Of a stretch of DNA of 49,688 nucleotides, positions 17,876 to 24,931 are shown in pieces; the stretch's first letter is position 1, and each line of letters opens with the position of its first letter. Below the pieces are notes generated by a model. The model was given only the letters and a program-made list of their open reading frames with translations. It was not told the DNA's origin and searched no databases. The position numbers and the translations under genes are program-made. This stretch comes from a virus: the IMG/VR virus record IMGVR_UViG_3300036790_000126, positions 1-49,688 of that record, one strand, 5' to 3'.

Positions 17876-18214
17876 ATGACCGCCGATCAAAACGTCGACA
17901 ATCTCATGAACGGTGCAGGAGCATCCGGAGCACTTCCCGAAGCCTTGGTGGCGATGCTGTACAACGCCAACCTCCTCGGACTGTCGAAGGATTACGCCTA
18001 CAAAGAAAGCGCAAACACCTCGGCCTCAAGGTACGACCAGATCACCACAATGGCGAAGATCCTCACCCGCACCCACACCCATGCGGACGGCAACAGCTAC
18101 GACATCTGGGACGCCGTGCAGACGATCCTAAAATGGGTTTTGGCACAGGACTTGACGATCAACAACGGTGAGGTCAACTCAGTCACCCCTGCCCCCCCCA
18201 AGCCGGCGGCATGA
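17876..18214 (+). CDS. Lysis-cassette protein of unknown function
   Basis: 112 residues, Ala-rich helices (GALPEALVAMLYNANLLGL) followed by a Pro-rich tail PAPPKPAA. It has a good AAGGAG ribosome site and a 4-base overlap with lysin B. The gene sits between the two lysins; similar small genes there are conserved in mycobacteriophages but not assigned. No TM segment. Confidence 0.7.
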   Translation: MTADQNVDNLMNGAGASGALPEALVAMLYNANLLGLSKDYAYKESANTSASRYDQITTMAKILTRTHTHADGNSYDIWDAVQTILKWVLAQDLTINNGEVNSVTPAPPKPAA

Positions 18215-19158
18215 CCTCAAGCCTCTTCGTCAACGTCCGCGCCCACCTCAACGGACTGGCGTATGCCCCGGCGGGTGCTATCTTCGCTGTCGAAGGAACC
18301 GTCTATCCAGGCGCTCCTGCCCCTCCAAGTTTCATCACCGATGACGGTAACGGGTATTGGTGCGGCTTCGCTTCCGGTGTGGTCGGCGGTTTGGCCAACG
18401 TGCAGGACGGCTTGTGGGCATCACCGGGGGTCGGGTATCCGGCGGTGACCGCACCTATGTGGCCTTCGGTGCAGACCGGGCGCGCGAATCTCAATGTGCA
18501 ACTCGGTAATTACGCCACAAACTATTACAAGCAGCACGGCAGCTACGACGGGATGGTTATCCTCGGCTCGGCGTGGTCGCAGGGCGCGATGGTGTGGTGC
18601 CAAACATTCTTCCAGGACATCCTGCCTACCTCTGGGACGCTGCACTACCTGCTGCCCTATATCTACCGGCTGTATCTGTTCGGAGACGTATTCCGCTGCC
18701 CCGGTATCGCACATGGCAACGAGATGGCCGGTATGCCGATGCCACCCAAGCTCGACGGACAAACTACCGGCGGCATCGGCGGACCACTGGACTACACCGT
18801 GGAGCAAGCGAATCTGCTTGCACCGGACGGCAAGTACCTCGTCAACAGCTTCGTCAACCAGAACGACCTCTACGCCGACGCGCCGTGCGGCGATACGCCG
18901 TGGACATCATTGCCGTCGGTGGGCAGCGTTGAGTACATGTTCTTCCAGCTCATCATGCAGCCAGATTTCGCCGACATCGTGTCTTTGGCAAAGTTACTCG
19001 TAAAACCGGTCGGAGATATCGAAGCCCTTGTGAACACTGCTGAGTTCTTCGCCGCCGGCAACAACGCTGGCCACTACCAGTACACCCAGGGCATGGACGC
19101 GGCGATCAATGATGCGCTGGCATTAGGTAATTCGTTACCACACAGCCCCGGCTACTGA
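18211..19158 (+). CDS. lysB: Lysin B, mycolylarabinogalactan esterase
   Basis: A 315-residue cutinase-like serine esterase that frees the mycolic acid layer from arabinogalactan. The nucleophile region reads LGSAWSQGAMV (Ser123), so the usual Gly before the Ser (GYSQG) is Ala. YLFGDVFRCPGIAHGNEMAG and the later NDLYADAPCGDTPW and AGHYQYTQG carry the expected Asp and His. Length and order, just after lysin A and before the holin, are typical. It limits the host range to mycolic-acid bacteria. Confidence 0.9.
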   Translation: MTSSLFVNVRAHLNGLAYAPAGAIFAVEGTVYPGAPAPPSFITDDGNGYWCGFASGVVGGLANVQDGLWASPGVGYPAVTAPMWPSVQTGRANLNVQLGNYATNYYKQHGSYDGMVILGSAWSQGAMVWCQTFFQDILPTSGTLHYLLPYIYRLYLFGDVFRCPGIAHGNEMAGMPMPPKLDGQTTGGIGGPLDYTVEQANLLAPDGKYLVNSFVNQNDLYADAPCGDTPWTSLPSVGSVEYMFFQLIMQPDFADIVSLAKLLVKPVGDIEALVNTAEFFAAGNNAGHYQYTQGMDAAINDALALGNSLPHSPGY

Positions 19159-19177
19159 ACCGCAATCGGGACGTCGG

Positions 19178-19498
19178 TTGATGTTCTGGCACCGCCGCTG
19201 CACCCATCCGGTCCGCTGCCGCGACACCATCTTCAACGGCACCTACTGGGTGACGTTGTGCGGGTTGTGCGGCGAAATTTTCAGCATGAAACCCGATGAA
19301 AGGAACAACATGTCGTTTTCTTTGAGCTCACTTCCGTCGAAGGCCGAGGTTGAAGCCGATTTGGCGAAGGTGGCCGACGTGCTGGCGGTCGTGGAAAAGT
19401 ATGAGGCCGCGCTGCCGTTGCCGGCGACCGTGAAAACAGGCATCGCGGATCTGCAGAAGGCGTTGACGTTCGCGCAGGATGTCCTGAACGAACTATGA
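19178..19498 (+). CDS. Small protein, Zn-ribbon-like start plus helical tail
   Basis: 106 residues from ATG 19178. The first 45 residues carry paired Cys (RRCTHPVRCRDT and LCGLCGE) like a zinc ribbon. The rest (from an internal ATG at 19310 with its own AAAGGAAC site) is a helical SxPSKAEVEADLAKVADVL unit. Either one protein or two overlapping in-frame products are possible. It overlaps the holin start by 4 bases. Confidence 0.55.
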   Translation: MMFWHRRCTHPVRCRDTIFNGTYWVTLCGLCGEIFSMKPDERNNMSFSLSSLPSKAEVEADLAKVADVLAVVEKYEAALPLPATVKTGIADLQKALTFAQDVLNEL

Positions 19499-19737
19499 CC
19501 ATCTGGACGGTGGCCTACTGGAAGTCCACTGCTGAGCTTGTCGTAAGGGGCGCCGCTATCGGCGCGGTGGCAGGGATGGGTGGCTCCCTGGTCGATGCGT
19601 GGCATTTGAACTGGCACACTATCGGCGGCCTGGCCCTGTCGTCGGCGTTGCTGTCGTTGGTGACGTCGCTGTCCTCCAGCCAGGTCGGGCAGAAGGGCTC
19701 ACCCCTGGTGACCGAGCATCACGCGGAATCCCCGTGA
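19495..19737 (+). CDS. Holin (r1t-type)
   Basis: 80 residues with two hydrophobic helices (about 17-35 and 41-58) separated by DAWHLNWHTIGG, the signature of r1t-like mycobacteriophage holins (MTIWTVAYWKSTAE start). It should form the membrane lesion that releases lysin A. It directly follows the lysin genes and is coupled to both neighbours by 4-base overlaps. Confidence 0.88.
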   Translation: MTIWTVAYWKSTAELVVRGAAIGAVAGMGGSLVDAWHLNWHTIGGLALSSALLSLVTSLSSSQVGQKGSPLVTEHHAESP

Positions 19738-19841
19738 GGCGTTGGGAAAAGCCCATGTATTGGTTGGCGATCGCAGCTGCGACAGGGATGACAGCATGGT
19801 TCGGCAGCGCGCTCGTGGTGTGGCTGATTCGGCAGTTCTAG
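19734..19841 (+). CDS. 35-residue single-TM peptide after the holin
   Basis: It starts at a GTG that overlaps the holin stop (GTGA) and reads MRRWEKPMYWLAIAAATGM followed by a hydrophobic segment and WLIRQF. A positively charged N-terminus and one TM helix suit a second holin or antiholin. It is too short for many gene finders. Translation coupling supports it. Confidence 0.6.
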   Translation: MRRWEKPMYWLAIAAATGMTAWFGSALVVWLIRQF

Positions 19842-19845
19842 CTGT

Positions 19846-20265
19846 ATGACCACACCTGAAAACACTGAACCTGTAGGGGTGTACTGGGCGTTTTCCCTGT
19901 GGACCATCCTGTTGGGTGTTGTGTTGGCTGTAGCGCCCCGGGATTGGTTCGGGCCGTCGTGGCATTTCTTCAAACAGTTCCCGCAGGACGGGTTTTGGAT
20001 GGGATTGTGCTGCATGATGCTCGGCACCTGGCAGGTGTTGACGTTGTGGCGCTCCAGGCAGGCAGGCAAACTGTCGGGCCGTCTGTTGGGGACCCTGTTT
20101 TTTTGTTCCGGGTTTGTGTTTTGGACTTCGGGTTTAACCCTGGGCGCAGCAGGGCTGGTGGGGCATCAGGGTTTGATGGAGGCCCCGTTCATGCTGTATC
20201 TGGGTGCCCACAAGTTCGCCTACAGCGCTGACTTGTTTGACCGCGCCCGTAAGGGCCGGCTGTGA
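19846..20265 (+). CDS. Membrane protein, about four TM segments
   Basis: 139 residues with hydrophobic stretches at about 14-30, 48-63, 82-100 and 103-122, and a basic end RARKGRL. A multi-TM protein just after the holin is frequent in mycobacteriophages and may act in lysis or superinfection exclusion. Its stop overlaps the next GTG. Confidence 0.75.
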   Translation: MTTPENTEPVGVYWAFSLWTILLGVVLAVAPRDWFGPSWHFFKQFPQDGFWMGLCCMMLGTWQVLTLWRSRQAGKLSGRLLGTLFFCSGFVFWTSGLTLGAAGLVGHQGLMEAPFMLYLGAHKFAYSADLFDRARKGRL

Positions 20266-20651
20266 GTCACGAGTTGCTGCTGCCGATTATTGTGGCCCTG
20301 ATCACCGGCCCCGGGGGTTGGGGGGCGCTGCAGCTGTGGCTGAACAACAAGCAGAAAAAAGACCAAGCCACCAAAGATCGTGAGCATGAGGACTCTAGGA
20401 CGTGGTATCGGGAGTCACGCCACCATTACGACATAGCGAATGAGGAAGCGTCCAAGGCGCGTGCGGAATGCAACGAATGCCGCCACGAGCTGGAAAAAAC
20501 CCGCTCCGTGGTGTACATGCTGTTGGAGGATTTCGAGGACCAGATCCTACCCATGTTCACCCTTCCCGACACGGATCCGGTGGAGGTGCGGAAAGCGTCG
20601 CGGGCGATCATCAAACGGGCCAGGGACACGTTAAATGCTTCGCCCCGCTGA
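20262..20651 (+). CDS. Membrane-anchored coiled-coil protein (DUF2746-like)
   Basis: 129 residues from a GTG. One N-terminal TM (LLLPIIVALITGPGGWGALQ) is followed by a long charged coiled coil with a CNECRHELEKT motif. This pattern resembles DUF2746 proteins found after lysis genes in mycobacteriophages. The coiled coil could span the periplasm, spanin-like, but that is inference. It overlaps the next gene by 17 bases. Confidence 0.7.
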   Translation: MSHELLLPIIVALITGPGGWGALQLWLNNKQKKDQATKDREHEDSRTWYRESRHHYDIANEEASKARAECNECRHELEKTRSVVYMLLEDFEDQILPMFTLPDTDPVEVRKASRAIIKRARDTLNASPR

Positions 20652-20958
20652 CCGGGCGTGGATTTCGATTGGGATCGGTGTGGTGGCCTACGACTTGCTG
20701 GCTGCACCCGGTCAGACCCTATCTGAGGGCGCCGACCGGTACATGCTGTCCCATCCCTGGATCACCCGGGCCGTGGCCGCAGCTCTGGCGGGGCATGTCT
20801 GCAACGTTCTCAGGCCGGAATATGACCCCATCCATTTGTTGTTCGCGGGCGCCCGCGCGTGGAGGGAGGCGCGATGGACTTCGGGGCGCTCTCACCAGAG
20901 AGGGGCGTGGACCTATCAACGGGCTGGAGGGCTTCGGCATCGCCCGTCGGACTCGTAA
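20635..20958 (+). CDS. Small membrane-associated protein (DUF7427-like)
   Basis: 107 residues starting MLRPADRAWISIGIGVVAYD. It matches the family of mycobacteriophage proteins with MLRPADRAW, a short TM, then DRYMLSHPWITRAVA and a DPIHLLF box. Family members usually end soon after that box. Here the last 35 residues (from about GARAWREAR) run into the inverted-repeat segment and look unrelated, so the C-terminus may be a late extension. Confidence 0.7.
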   Translation: MLRPADRAWISIGIGVVAYDLLAAPGQTLSEGADRYMLSHPWITRAVAAALAGHVCNVLRPEYDPIHLLFAGARAWREARWTSGRSHQRGAWTYQRAGGLRHRPSDS

Positions 20959-20978
20959 TTCGTCTCGCGGCCAGCTGA
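20874..20978 (+). pseudogene. Possible PPE N-terminal fragment
   Basis: A 34-codon frame starts at ATG 20874 behind a strong GGAGGGAGG ribosome site. Its first residues, MDFGALSPE, are the classic opening of PPE proteins. It then leaves the family pattern at the 23-bp inverted repeat (20906) and stops at 20976-20978. An intact PPE gene follows 130 bases later. This may be a truncated first copy of PPE interrupted by the repeat-bounded segment; chance resemblance of nine residues cannot be excluded. Confidence 0.4.
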
Positions 20979-21080
20979 GAGCCCAAAGCTCTTACTGGCT
21001 CGTGTCCAATTCTTCGCGCCTGTTCCCCCGCTGGCATCACTTGCACAGTCCTGGACGTCCAGCCCGTTGATAGGTCCACG
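20906..21080. repeat. 23-bp perfect inverted repeat bounding a 129-bp segment
   Basis: 20906-20928 (CGTGGACCTATCAACGGGCT then GGA) is the exact reverse complement of 21058-21080. The enclosed 129 bp encode nothing convincing, and no target duplication was noticed. The segment lies between a possible PPE fragment and the intact PPE gene. It could be a MITE-like insertion, an invertible segment or a large RNA hairpin regulating PPE. The exact match over 23 bases shows it is recent or constrained. Confidence 0.85.
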
Positions 21081-21107
21081 CTGACATAGACGATAGCAGG
21101 AGGGCCG

Positions 21108-22121
21108 GTGGATTTCGCGGCCATTCCTCCAGAAATCAACAGCGCCCGCATGTACGCCGGACCCGGAGCGGCATCACTAACTGAGGCGGCGAACGCGTGG
21201 AGCATGTTGTCTCAAGAACTCTCCACCGCGGCTACCGAGTATGGTTCTGCCGTTACAGCCTTGGGTGGGGTGTGGCAGGGGGCGAGCGCGGCGGCGATGA
21301 CGGCGGCCGCGCACCCGTTCCTGGGGTGGCTTCAGTCGACCAGTGAGCTGGCGGGGCAGTCGGCGGTGCAGGCGAACGCTGCGGTGGGCGCGTTCACCAC
21401 GGCCTATACCGCGACTGTCCCGCCCCAAGTAGTAGCAGCGAACCGAACCCAGTTGACAACACTGATTGTCACCAACTTGTTGGGGCAGAACACTGCTTTG
21501 ATCGCGGCTGTGGAAGCCGCGTACGCGGAGATGTGGGCGCAAGACGCCACCGCCATGTACGCCTACAGCGCAGCCTCAGGCACAGCATCATCGGGTCTAC
21601 CGAAGTTCACGCAGGCCCCGCAAACCACCAGCGGAAGCACTGCTCCTGCGGCTACTGTGGCGTCCTCTGATTTGTTCAACTCCTATGCGGAAGCATTCCT
21701 GTCGTCGGGGGCATTCCAGGACATTCCGTTGGCGTTCCTGGTGCTGTTCAACGGGATCACCGCGGAGAAAACCAGCGAACTTGCCGCCGAAGGCGCCGCA
21801 GCCGAAGCGTTCGGTGCCCCAATCGTGGCTGCACCAAGCCCATCATCTGTGAAAGCACCCGCTGCTGTGTCTGCAGCACGCGGTGCGGCCGGCCGGATCG
21901 GGGGATTAACGGTCCCACCGTCATGGGCTAGATCATTACCGCAGCCAGAACCCGCGGCGTCGCCGGTATTCGCCAAAGTCACCAACCCCAAAGCCGCCAT
22001 CCCCGCTGTCCCATTCATGCCTGTCACCGGACTCCGCAGCAACCAAGGCAAGGTCAGGAGCGAGCCCGAGTATGGGGTTGTCCGTAAGGTGATACCCGGC
22101 AGGCATCCCAGCGGAGGCTGA
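21108..22121 (+). CDS. PPE-family protein, PPE-SVP subgroup
   Basis: 337 residues from a GTG with a GCAGGAGGG ribosome site. MDFAAIPPEINSARMYAGPG, a WQG turn (Trp56), the FTTAYTATVPPQVVAANRTQ helix, LLGQNTALIAAVEAAYAEMW and AQDATAMYAYSAAS cover the full 180-residue PPE domain. GGLTVPPSW near residue 265 is the GxxSVPxxW motif of the SVP subgroup, with a PxxPxxPxxG-like end. PPE proteins are exported by type VII (ESX) systems as heterodimers with PE proteins; no PE gene lies beside it. Chromosome-type cargo in a phage. Confidence 0.92.
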   Translation: MDFAAIPPEINSARMYAGPGAASLTEAANAWSMLSQELSTAATEYGSAVTALGGVWQGASAAAMTAAAHPFLGWLQSTSELAGQSAVQANAAVGAFTTAYTATVPPQVVAANRTQLTTLIVTNLLGQNTALIAAVEAAYAEMWAQDATAMYAYSAASGTASSGLPKFTQAPQTTSGSTAPAATVASSDLFNSYAEAFLSSGAFQDIPLAFLVLFNGITAEKTSELAAEGAAAEAFGAPIVAAPSPSSVKAPAAVSAARGAAGRIGGLTVPPSWARSLPQPEPAASPVFAKVTNPKAAIPAVPFMPVTGLRSNQGKVRSEPEYGVVRKVIPGRHPSGG

Positions 22122-22131
22122 TAACACAGCC

Positions 22132-22410
22132 TTATGTCGTCCTAGCACGGCGTTCGGTCTCGTCCCTGCCCATGCGCCTGCCCGTCGTGAATATCGCGGC
22201 TAGCACCGGGTTGTCGTGCAGCATTTCGAGCATGGTGGACTCGTTAGCGACGACGGTCGCCAGGTCGACAAACGTCTGCAAATGCCCTGGCTTCGGAGCG
22301 CCTGGCGGTATCCGCATCAGCACAGCGGTGTGGTCGTCCATTGCCGTGCTGTAGCTGGGAAATGGGCCGTTCAGCTCGCCCTTGTCGCGGCGCGTGTAGT
22401 AGTGGGTCAC
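22132..22410 (-). CDS. Small leftward accessory protein
   Basis: 92 residues from a GTG overlapping the stop of a 19-residue frame upstream. A central helix (LQTFVDLATVVANESTMLEML) and a basic end TERRARTT are visible. It is the last gene of the leftward accessory operon and converges on the PPE gene with 10 bases between stops. Family not recognised. Confidence 0.65.
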   Translation of the reverse strand: MTHYYTRRDKGELNGPFPSYSTAMDDHTAVLMRIPPGAPKPGHLQTFVDLATVVANESTMLEMLHDNPVLAAIFTTGRRMGRDETERRARTT

Positions 22411-22466
22411 TGGCTCATTCTCCTACCGATAATATTGCGGTTAGTCACTGACAACACCCGATCCAT
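22407..22466 (-). CDS. 19-residue peptide frame upstream of 22410 gene
   Basis: A short frame MDRVLSVTNRNIIGRRMSQ behind an AGAGAGGAAAA site; its TGA forms GTGA with the next start. Translational coupling is the main support. It may be a leader peptide. Confidence 0.35.
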   Translation of the reverse strand: MDRVLSVTNRNIIGRRMSQ

Positions 22467-22503
22467 GTTTTCCTCTCTCTACCCATCACCAGGACTACGA
22501 CGT

Positions 22504-23037
22504 TTAGACATCAAACAGCCTCGGCTCCGGTTTTCGGCCCAATCGTCCGAGGCCCCATGTCAGCAAGCAGCATCCGAACGGGGGCCGCTCATTCGGTCCT
22601 ACACCTATTGCGCCTTCACGAATGAACCTCATGCGGCCCGGTAGAAACGTCACGCATAGCGGTGAGTCCTCCTGATCCCGTCGTGGCTCTACCCAGCGCT
22701 GCCACCAGGACTGCTCACAGCGGTTCGCGGGTAACAGCATGGCGATACCGTCCGTCTGTGGGTACTCGTCCCAAGCCTTCTGTGTCCATGCCCCGATGTT
22801 GGAATACGGCGGGTTGCACCACACTCGCTCGCCTGCCCATGATTGCCGCAGACCATCGTCGCGGATTGTGAAGAACTTGGCGCACTTCGCATTGTGTGGT
22901 GCGGCAGCGACATCCAGCGTGAACGGTCCGAGCGTGTCGAACCATGCGAAATCCTCAGCGGTCGTGCCACGGTCATCCACCTCGTCGCTGACTTGCTGCT
23001 GCGGGTGGTTCTGCGCTTTGAAGCCGATGAGACTCAT
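22504..23037 (-). CDS. Phage DNA N6-adenine methyltransferase (Dam-type)
   Basis: About 177 residues from ATG 23037 (an upstream ATG at 23058 is less likely because 23037 overlaps a preceding stop). It contains the NPPYS catalytic motif (VWCNPPYSNIGAWTQKA) and FTLDVAAAPHNAKCAKFFT, the signature of phage DNA N-6-adenine methyltransferases (pfam05869 family). It would methylate adenine and could protect the phage from host restriction. Confidence 0.9.
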   Translation of the reverse strand: MSLIGFKAQNHPQQQVSDEVDDRGTTAEDFAWFDTLGPFTLDVAAAPHNAKCAKFFTIRDDGLRQSWAGERVWCNPPYSNIGAWTQKAWDEYPQTDGIAMLLPANRCEQSWWQRWVEPRRDQEDSPLCVTFLPGRMRFIREGAIGVGPNERPPFGCCLLTWGLGRLGRKPEPRLFDV

Positions 23038-23185
23038 GTCAACCCATAGACGGCGCACGATTCCCGATTCAATGGCGAGCAGTCACATCGCGCCTTCATG
23101 CGGCGGTCGATGCTGCGGGCCTTGACGATTAGACCGTTCGATACGGCGCAGTTGTACTCCTGGCGGTCAATTTCTTGCTCGTCAC
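23034..23185 (-). pseudogene. Small Cys-containing gene with a frameshift just after its start
   Basis: An open frame reads CDEQEIDRQEYNCAVSNGL through to ESCAVYGLT and stops in an ATGA overlap with the methylase start, but it has no start codon in frame. A GTG at 23185-23183 lies one base out of register. Adding one base after GTG-AC would give an intact 50-residue protein. Either a one-base deletion or an unusual start is implied. Paired Cys resemble its neighbours. Confidence 0.45.
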
Positions 23186-23193
23186 ACCTGCTG

Positions 23194-23478
23194 TCAGGTT
23201 TCTCGTTTATGTTTTGCCTCTCTAGGGACCTCAGCCATCGGGGGTGCCAGGTCGTCCCATCCGGCGCCGGGATCAGTGGGCGGTGGTGCGGGTACAGGTC
23301 TGTCTAATGCCACAAGGGAACGCAGCTTGCTCGCTAACCTGTCTGCGTTGGCGTTTCGCGCGAGTGGCAGGCTCCCCTCGTCGGGCGTGACTTTAATCGC
23401 GATGCCGCACTCGGGGCAGACGAAAATCTGACCCCGGTCTTGCATAGGTTCAATGCATTGGCAACAAGTCAGCATCAT
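23194..23478 (-). CDS. Zn-ribbon protein
   Basis: About 94 residues from ATG 23478, overlapping the previous stop (ATGA). The N-terminus has LTCCQCIEPM and VCPECGIAI, two Cys pairs typical of a zinc ribbon, followed by a linker and a Pro-rich tail. Possibly a nucleic-acid or protein-binding regulator. It belongs to the leftward operon. Confidence 0.7.
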   Translation of the reverse strand: MMLTCCQCIEPMQDRGQIFVCPECGIAIKVTPDEGSLPLARNANADRLASKLRSLVALDRPVPAPPPTDPGAGWDDLAPPMAEVPREAKHKRET

Positions 23479-23606
23479 GCCGGCTCTCCGCACTCACATT
23501 CGCACCTTCCGGCGTGATCCGTTGGCAATGAGCATTCGTGCCCCTCGTCTAATCCTTCGGGGTCTTCCACCCATCGGGACCCGCATAGCTGTGATGACGT
23601 GCCCAT
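23475..23606 (-). CDS. 43-residue Cys-rich peptide
   Basis: MGTSSQLCGSRWVEDPEGLD start and a GRCECECGEPA end, with five Cys and three His residues suited to metal binding. It has a strong TAGGAGG ribosome site 7 bases before ATG and an ATGA overlap with the next gene. It is below usual length cut-offs but well supported. Confidence 0.72.
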   Translation of the reverse strand: MGTSSQLCGSRWVEDPEGLDEGHECSLPTDHAGRCECECGEPA

Positions 23607-23670
23607 GGCGCTTCCTCCTACCTCTCTCAGACTGAGTTAACCATCGGGTTATGGGTGCCGATAGGGCGCC

Positions 23671-23985
23671 TTATGTAAGGTCGGGCCACGCATCGGCCAC
23701 CAGGCAGCGCACCTTGAAATAGACGTCTTCCGAGAACTCTCCGCTGATGACCTGCGTGCCCAACGGTGGGTTGAGGATTTCGTAGCGGTGCTCGGTGGCG
23801 GGTGCTCGGTGCTTACCGGTATCGACACAGGCCATCGGAATACCCCCGTAGGTGACGCTGGGCGCAGCCACCGGGTTAGCGGTATACACCACCAGGCCAA
23901 CGCGACCTGCGTGCTCCGATAAGGTATCGGCCAGCGAGAAACGTGATCCCCGCCCCTGCACCCCCATCTCAGGCCAGTTGCTCAT
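23671..23985 (-). CDS. Small protein resembling a tail-fibre domain
   Basis: 104 residues. The centre GLVVYTANPVAAPSVTYGGI, followed by a hydrophobic strand pattern ending YFKVRCLVADAWPD, resembles the VTYGGTAMT region of the fibre domains at 12654-14204 and 8928-12389. It lies far from the tail genes, in the leftward accessory operon, and overlaps the frameshifted gene upstream by 4 bases. It could mask a receptor or bind the phage fibre; the likeness is by eye only. Confidence 0.6.
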   Translation of the reverse strand: MSNWPEMGVQGRGSRFSLADTLSEHAGRVGLVVYTANPVAAPSVTYGGIPMACVDTGKHRAPATEHRYEILNPPLGTQVISGEFSEDVYFKVRCLVADAWPDLT

Positions 23986-24190
23986 GTGATCGTCCCTTCT
24001 AACGGTTCAGCAACAGTGTTGTTCGGGCACGCCTCACCGGCGGTTGACCAGTGCAACCACGTCCCGGTGAAGTCGGAGTAGTAGATCTGCTCACCGCAAT
24101 GCGGGTGCTTGCAGGTCGATTCGCGGAGTTTCTTTTTGCCCAGACCATAGGTATAAGCCCATCACGCGCCGTCCCGGTCCACTCGCTCAC
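23982..24190 (-). pseudogene. Zn-ribbon gene with frameshift at an A5 run
   Basis: The start GTG (24190) overlaps the previous stop, and the end (ATGA, 23982-23985) overlaps the next start, but the two halves are in different frames. The first half reads VSEWTGTARDGLIPMVWAK. The second reads KKLRESTCKHPHCGEQIYYS then a WLHWSTAGEAC segment. The switch falls at the A5 run (T5 on the plus strand, 24133-24137). One more A or a -1 shift restores a 69-residue Zn-binding protein. Confidence 0.65.
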
Positions 24191-24483
24191 TGTTCCTCCG
24201 TAGAAGTACCGGCCAGCGCACGTCCTCGCGCTAGTCCCGTCCAGTGCAGCTTTCGGCATCCACAGGAAGGGCATTCCGAACCGCCGTAGGCAGGGCTCTC
24301 ATGTCCCTTAGTGAACACCCCAATCACGTCTGTCCCGCAGTTGTAGCAGGCCCCAGTGAGGCGGTATTCACCCTTGTCGTTCCCGACTATGCAGCCCGAG
24401 TAGGTGCAGCGTCCATCGACTTCGGGGAGTTCTTTTCGGTACAGCGGTTTCTTCCCGGCCGCCGGAAACTGACTCTTACTCAT
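24187..24483 (-). CDS. Zn-ribbon protein, first gene of the leftward operon
   Basis: 98 residues from ATG 24483. CTYSGC, CYNCGT and CPSCGC motifs suggest a zinc-binding fold. An in-frame ATG upstream (24531) would cross the divergent promoter and is less likely. The start lies 7 bases after a TAAAGT box, consistent with a leaderless mRNA. Confidence 0.72.
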   Translation of the reverse strand: MSKSQFPAAGKKPLYRKELPEVDGRCTYSGCIVGNDKGEYRLTGACYNCGTDVIGVFTKGHESPAYGGSECPSCGCRKLHWTGLARGRALAGTSTEEQ

Positions 24484-24518
24484 GTGGATTACTTTACCAC
24501 TTCTGCTAGTGTTGTCGC
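24484..24518. promoter_or_regulatory. Divergent promoter, two leaderless starts
   Basis: Rightward: an extended -10 TGCTAGTGT (hexamer 24507-24512) lies 6 bases before ATG 24519. Leftward: TAAAGT (complement of 24491-24496) lies 7 bases before ATG 24483. Both spacings put the transcription start at or next to the start codon, so both messages may be leaderless. The -35 regions are weak. Confidence 0.6.
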
Positions 24519-24716
24519 ATGAGAACTCCAACCGAGGAGCGGTGGCGCGCTACGGGGGCTGCCTTCACCACGGCCCGCGAGGATGTGGAAGCCAAGCGTC
24601 ACGCCGCCAAGGCCGCGGCCGTCGAAGCGGCCGACGCCGGCTACTCCCAACGGGACATCGCTGAGTTGTTGGGTGTGGATCGCATGACCGCACGCAAATG
24701 GGTAGGGAAAAGATGA
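24519..24716 (+). CDS. Small helix-turn-helix DNA-binding protein
   Basis: 65 residues. The C-terminal part YSQRDIAELLGVDRMTARKW is a typical HTH, preceded by an Ala/Glu-rich helix. It begins the rightward small-gene operon opposite the leftward operon, so it is a candidate regulator of both. Its 3' end coincides with the first copy of the start-associated repeat (encoding WVGKR). Confidence 0.75.
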   Translation: MRTPTEERWRATGAAFTTAREDVEAKRHAAKAAAVEAADAGYSQRDIAELLGVDRMTARKWVGKR

Positions 24717-24907
24717 GCATGGATGAATGGTGCGAATCCGAAACGCTAACTAAGACCTGTCCATGCGTCCAGCACGCGCGGTACTGGCTGGCCCAAGCTC
24801 AACGCCTCAATGAGGTCGAGGGCATGGAAGGGCACGCCTTCTTCACTATGGGCTGCGCGGTTAACGTACTCATCAACCATGTCGACGGAAAGTACGATCC
24901 GCTGTGA
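24713..24907 (+). CDS. Small Cys-rich protein
   Basis: 64 residues (MSMDEWCESETLTKTCPCVQ start), with four Cys and a helical centre. Its ATG overlaps the previous stop and lies at the end of repeat family 1. Function unknown; typical of early mycobacteriophage genes. Confidence 0.65.
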   Translation: MSMDEWCESETLTKTCPCVQHARYWLAQAQRLNEVEGMEGHAFFTMGCAVNVLINHVDGKYDPL

Positions 24908-24931
24908 CGTTAGAGAGTGGGTAGGGAAACG

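Noticed and set aside
20929-21057. Possible tRNA-Thr-like loop (CTCGTAA) inside the inverted-repeat segment
   Set aside because: Only a short, imperfect anticodon stem; no D-arm, no T-arm motif and no acceptor stem.
20810-21205. Leftward gene opposite the PPE start region
   Set aside because: It crosses the inverted repeat and the strongly supported rightward genes, and lacks any recognisable motif or ribosome site.
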